A stretch of 64,000 nucleotides of DNA, from the NCBI GenBank assembly GCA_025024175.1, contig QCXZ01000137.1, forward strand, positions 70,618,680 through 70,682,679. The letters are read 5' to 3'. Positions within the stretch are counted from its first letter, which is position 1; every line of letters begins with the position of its first letter. Both the position numbers and the translations under genes were made by a program. Positions 59,434-64,000 of this stretch are shown here, piece after piece. Origin of the DNA: Rhyzopertha dominica. Taxonomy: Eukaryota > Arthropoda > Insecta > Coleoptera > Bostrichidae. The notes beneath the pieces are model-generated. The model was not told where the DNA came from and did no database searches. It saw only the letters and a list, made by a program, of their open reading frames with translations.

Positions 59434-61600
59434 GACCGGCCGGTATTTCGAGGCTGAGTTCACTTCTAAGAATAGACGATTTGAAGTTCAACTAATCTTT
59501 ACGTGGTAAAATTAACGAATTTTTGTTAATCATGTGAAGCTTGGAACCAGGATGCAGCCTTCTGGTTATAATTAGTACTCGATTTTTATGTACTTACTGA
59601 CGTCAAATCATATAATGTGAGTGCTAACACAGACGCTAATAGATGATCTGGCATGGATTTATGACTTCGGAAATTGATGCTTCAAATTTACAGCCCACAT
59701 CCTGAAGCGTTAGTTTATAAAAAAATACGTTATTAGCAAAAAAGACAGCTATATACTTTGTATTTAATGGAATTTGTTCCTATGGACCTAAGGAAGCGAA
59801 AGCGTTGACTTCTGTCAATAATATTAAAGAATCGATTTGCTCATGCTCAAAAAATCTTATCAATCTTCTATTATGCTTAAGCATCAGTCTCTAGAAAATG
59901 CATAATATATTTCTCAGTATGCTGGAGTTTATTGCCATATTTGCTGCAGAAATTACACATCAATGAGAACACGTGAACAGGTAAAGAAGTGAAGGTTTTC
60001 GTTATGCAACGGTTCGCCATAATATAGTGTTGTAACCTTGTACTTTGCGAGTAACTAATTATTTTTATGAGTGCTTCGTTCTATACACGAGACTGGTTCT
60101 CTAACGAAGCGGCAACAAATGGATGCATCCTTTTTACCTGGATTACGGTTTTGTGAAGCTTCAGCCACATTGATTTTTATTGCAAGGAATTAATTTGCGA
60201 ACTTTGAAGATGGCTATAACAATTTTTTTTCCATACACTTATTTGATGCTTCACTGTCGATTTCATTTTTAACAAAATTTATTGTCAGCGGTCCTTTCAC
60301 TATAAGCACTTTTTGATATCTTCTGGAAATCCAAATCAAATCATTTAAACTTCATGTCGTTATTGCAGTTTTCGCTCTCTTTTAGAAGAAAGAATCTTGT
60401 ATTTTACTAGGTACGATTTATTATTTCTTCATCAGAGGTTACCATGATTATAAGGCTGACAATGTAGACAATTTCAAACACAGGGAACTTGATTTTTTTA
60501 AATAGAACTCTATAATTATTTTTGTGTTTTAGATGCACAATTTAGTTCTATTTTTTGTATAGTTAATTGTAATTTTTCAGAAGACGAATTAGTTGATATG
60601 ATGTTTACCATCGCCAGAACAGAGAGTGCTTCTAACCGAGGAAAACGAAAAAATTAAATGCGTTTTTCTTATAAAAATTGAAATAAATATCTAAACATTT
60701 CAAATAACAATTAAAATGTTGCTTGCGGTAAAGAGCGCGGCTTTGCTGACCAGTTGCAAATATTTAATATTCATTGAAGAGATATGACATGTATTTGTAC
60801 GCTTTGGCTGTTGGTACCTCTGTCTGCGGGTCTCAAAAGGATGAAACTTGTTATTTATAGTATATCCATTACTTTTTTCAATACGCGGAAATATATTGAA
60901 ATTATAAACCGTACGTCATAAAATAGAAGATATTGGTCAAATAGCAAAAACAACATCATTCTATCATTTTTATTTTGAAAGATATTCTCAATTTTCTGAC
61001 GCATGATAAACGTCAAATTTTTCACAAAATGACACATAACGTCGACACGGCCCAAGACAGACCACATACATGGTTAACAAGTCATCTTAATATTAACGGG
61101 GAATTTTTAAAAATGCAATAATTTTCAGGATATTCCATTCAAAATAATAGAGTAAGTTTATTGTCTGTGGAAAACTGAACCTGTAGACTGGAAATAATTT
61201 TTACGTGGTAGAGCATGTGAATGTAAAGGTCTTTTGTATAAAACATACTTTTGCTGCGTTAAGCGAATATGGACCGATCCCAGGGAACTGTGTCACCCCG
61301 TATAAATACATAAAGTGCAAGTAAATAAAAATAGTACTATAATATAATATAACATAACGCTCATACACATGTATTGGTGATCTCAAAGTATTCCTTGCAA
61401 ATAAAAAAATCCGGAGATATAAAAGCTCTAAGGGCTCTATCACAGAAGAGAACTTGGCCTAGGCAGTTTCAAAGTGAGCTGTGTAATCAAGGCTGAACAT
61501 TCAATATCCTAGTGTATCAAACTATGCAAAAAAGAAACGCCCTAACAAGAGATCTATATTAATTCTTCCAAATCAGTTTTCAAAATTTTCCAACTCTCGA
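59434..61600 (+). other. Intron-like DNA without recognised gene
   Basis: AT-rich. A 26-codon frame at about 60.58-60.66 kb (EDELVDMMFTIARTESASNR then GKRKN, stop) follows TTTTTCAG and could be a relic of a terminal exon; too short to judge. Confidence 0.35.
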
Positions 61601-62130
61601 AAGTTTGAAAAGTCCATGCTTTCATCCATTCGGCATTTATCGCCTTAGTCCGGGTGAAACGGTATCCACGGAGTGCTCTTTAGAATTTAGGTAGTATCCA
61701 GAAGTTACTGAGTGCTAAATCAAGCGAATACGGTGGTTGCTGAACGATACGAGTTGGTTCACTTTGTGAACGATATTCACTGGATTGATCAGCTGTTTCG
61801 GTTGGTAGATCCAAGTTTCGTGTCCAGTAATGATGCGTTTCATGACGTCTTGGTAGTCAGAAATCATTTTTTTGCAGATGTCCACATGATGCGTTTTTTA
61901 AGGTACAACAAATCTCAAATCTTTTAAAATTGTGTTTACTGAATCTTTTGAAATACCTACCATAATATAATCAACAAGAACTCTTATTGTTAATGGACGG
62001 TTTTTTAGCACAATATCTTTTTTGATTTGATTTACATGTTATTCATCAGTTGATGTTAATGGTATTGCTTTCTCTGCCTTCTTTAAAGTCTTTGTACCAC
62101 TTGTAAACATTTGTTTGCTTTCCTAATACC
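61601..62130 (-). pseudogene. Mariner transposase relic with internal deletion
   Basis: Minus strand. MVGISKDSVNTILKDLRFVV (second helix-turn-helix), DYQDVMKRIITGHETWIYQ (first catalytic region; ITGDETWV is usual, here H replaces D), then ETADQSSEYRSQSEP. A deletion removes the second aspartate, and the frame resumes at QQPPYSLDLALSNFWILPKF, RALRGYRF and AEWMKAWTF. Mos1/SETMAR-type mariner, inactive by deletion, shifts and loss of the first Asp. Confidence 0.75.
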
Positions 62131-62189
62131 CGTGAATTTTAAATTAGTAATGTAGGTTGGACGAAACAAGCTGATGTATACAAAACAGC

Positions 62190-62493
62190 TCATTTTTTGT
62201 ATATACACAAAAGACAGGCCCCCATCATAAGCCTGTTAATAGGTGCGCCATCGCTCACTCTTAACAAGATTCTCCTGGAAACACGGGCAGTCCTAAACAG
62301 ATCGAACAAAACTGTAAAACTTAGATTAATCGGTACAAATAAGGGTGTATATCTGAGGGACCCCGAAAGACCATTAATAGAAATAGAAGAAACAGTAGGA
62401 ACCCTAAGCGGACGCCTGAGGGACCCCGGATATGGCAGCATGCACCTTAGGATCTATATAATAATAGAAATTAGTAAAATTTGTCATTGTTAG
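62190..62493 (+). other. Unidentified open region on both strands
   Basis: Open for 98 codons on plus (APIISLLIGAPSLTLNKILL ... VKLRLIGTNKGVYLRDPERP) and 83 on minus, with GC content well above its flanks. The block CTGAGGGACCCCG occurs twice (62351 and 62414), so the frame contains the phrase LRDP twice. Not recognised; may be part of an unknown mobile element. Confidence 0.3.
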
Positions 62494-63460
62494 TCTTGGC
62501 TTATTCTGATTTATTTAAAAAGAACTGAGTAATAGCACACATATGTAGTTTTTCATTATTTTCAAACCCAAGGAACGAGTTTTTTTTTTTGTAAAAAGAG
62601 CCGACACACAAATCGAAGACGATTCCATAGTTATATGATCAAAAAAATCTTTATTTACCTTTATAACCCTTGGACTTTTGAATTGAAGACTGTTTGCAAT
62701 AGGAAACGCTTCTAAATTATTTTATATATATTATATATTTTATATGTGCGTTTTGGTATCCGTCCAATTGTTTTATGTTCTTCAAAACTACTCGCTTGGC
62801 AGACACATATACTCTATTTAACAAGCGCACTACTGTATCTTATTTTTTTGAACCATCATCAACCGTTAAAAGTACAGGAAACGTCAACTAACATTTGGAC
62901 TCCACTATAGTTTGAATGAATGTAATTGTGTTTCTAATCGATCGATGCATTTTCTTGCGGATGAATTCGTATGAATTTCACAAAGTGGGAAAGTAGTTCC
63001 GTACGATTCTGTGTTGGTTTTAAAAGAATAGTTTCTGGTACTTTCGTGTACTTCACGCTATAAAATGCAAAGGTACATTGTTATCCCAAGGTGAGAAGTT
63101 AAAAATATTAATTTCCTCCAGGAAACTAAATAACCTGTGCCTGAGAAGGATAAAGGCGACTGAAGGTCTTACGTCAATGACTCGTATAAAAGATAATGGG
63201 CAAAAACTGGTTAAGGTTTTGAATGTAGAAATACTACACAGCACAGGTTCAAAGGGGTAGATGATTGTCCTAGGCCGCGCTGGCCGTTTGCTGTTTTTCT
63301 CCAGTCATTCTTCCAAATATTATGTCTTCTGTCTAAGAGTTAATACCTTGAAATTTTAGTGATCTTGAAACATTTTACTGTTGGTGCAATATTCTGCTAT
63401 TAACTTCTACTTATATGTTGAATTTTTTATAACTAGATCCATTGTAGGTATATTGGGCGC
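62494..63460. other. No gene recognised
   Basis: AT-rich; short overlapping frames at 63053-63260 on both strands look like chance. Confidence 0.4.
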
Positions 63461-63569
63461 ACCGCAGCTCCGGTCCAGATAATCCAAGCTTATAATCCAG
63501 CACCGAAACTCCGGTCCGGCATGAATTTATACCTGTTTGCTTCTTAAGAACAAACCGTAACTCCGGTCC
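63461..63569 (+). repeat. Three spaced copies of ACCGNARCTCCGGTCC
   Basis: Copies at 63461-63476, 63502-63517 and 63554-63569, each 16 bp with changes only at positions 5 and 7. Spacings are 41 and 52 bases, with AT-rich DNA between. Copies 2 and 3 extend to CCGG. Possible binding-site cluster or degenerate satellite unit. Confidence 0.7.
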
Positions 63570-64000
63570 GGTTTATATCTGCATCTAGTCTAAGGATGGG
63601 TTCAGTTCGCAGAATTGTTAAACTGTTTTTATACTTTATGCTTCACCTGTAATACCAAAAAATGATTCCTATACTCTCAAAACGTCTAAGGAAACTACAG
63701 TTAGACGGCTAGAGTTCCTTATAGACTTGAAAACGTTCTACAAAATTTACTACAGGACTTTCGTCCTATAATAATAAGACCTCTTATGTTATAATTTTCT
63801 AATTTTGGAAATGGAGGTTATTACTAGATCTGCTATGTACAAATTTGAGCCATTGCATGATTTTTATATACCTAACACTTTTATTGTTTGAGGTGAATTT
63901 TGTATTCAGTGTATCTGTCTGGTACAACCCTTGAAAATAAAAAAAATGCACGTCAACGTCTTGGAAGAAAAAATATCAATTAGAATTCCGGAGCTAAGAA

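Noticed and set aside
44560..64000. Search for the FERM exon following the MPKS/MVSGKL exons
   Set aside because: No sequence encoding the expected NVRVTTMDAELEF block was seen.
1..64000. tRNA, rRNA, CRISPR arrays, bacterial-type operons
   Set aside because: No tRNA TPsiC arm with matching stems and no regular spacer array seen; all gene structure is eukaryotic.

Overview
The window looks like a piece of an insect nuclear genome. It is AT-rich, its coding sequence is split by long introns with GT-AG borders, it carries a ZAD-type C2H2 zinc-finger gene (an arthropod-specific family), and much of the rest is old transposon sequence. A holometabolous insect is plausible, but nothing here fixes the order. 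Scattered single n bases mark unresolved positions.

Host genes. (1) The minus strand from base 1 to about 20.1 kb holds part of a Zasp-type (PDZ-ZM-LIM) muscle Z-disc gene. Four exons (19879-20080, 6584-6678, 6273-6374, 707-783) lead into a fifth (1-521) that leaves the window. All junction phases agree. A separate short start exon at 10460-10482 joins in the same phase and would give a PDZ-less isoform. PDZ and LIM exons were not found and should lie beyond the parts I could read. (2) On the plus strand, 34374-41356 is a complete three-exon ZAD/C2H2 gene (475 codons, six fingers). Its 5.5-kb second intron contains a nearly whole dead hAT element and a reverse-transcriptase relic. (3) On the plus strand at 44534 and 59410, two tiny exons begin with ATG and end in phase 0 before good donors (MPKS and MVSGKL). 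They fit alternative first exons of a Moesin-like ERM gene whose body would lie past 64 kb; this is an inference. (4) Near 58.9-59.13 kb there are two further exon-like stretches on opposite strands that I cannot name.

Mobile DNA. Relics seen: IS630/Tc1-mariner (4.1, 8.9-10.1, 13.0, 23.2, 61.6 kb, perhaps 27.4 kb); Penelope-like elements with GIY-YIG and hammerhead-like motifs (6.9, 15.9, 41.8 kb); Ty3/gypsy integrase pieces (12.1 and 28.2 kb); non-LTR retrotransposon pieces (25.2, 38.1, 47.2 kb); hAT (35.3 and 55.1 kb); a Harbinger element with intact ends and TAA duplication (26.3 kb); two copies of a 1.3-kb element carrying a THAP-domain exon (21.7 and 51.5 kb); and two copies of a roughly 0.7-0.9-kb element with CCACATCCAA ends (29.4 and 49.4 kb).

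The most unusual items are the in-frame TAA in the Zasp ZM exon, the THAP-carrying element pair with CRE-like subterminal palindromes, the tail-inverted Penelope copy, and three spaced copies of a GC-rich motif at 63.46-63.57 kb. No tRNA, rRNA or CRISPR array was seen.
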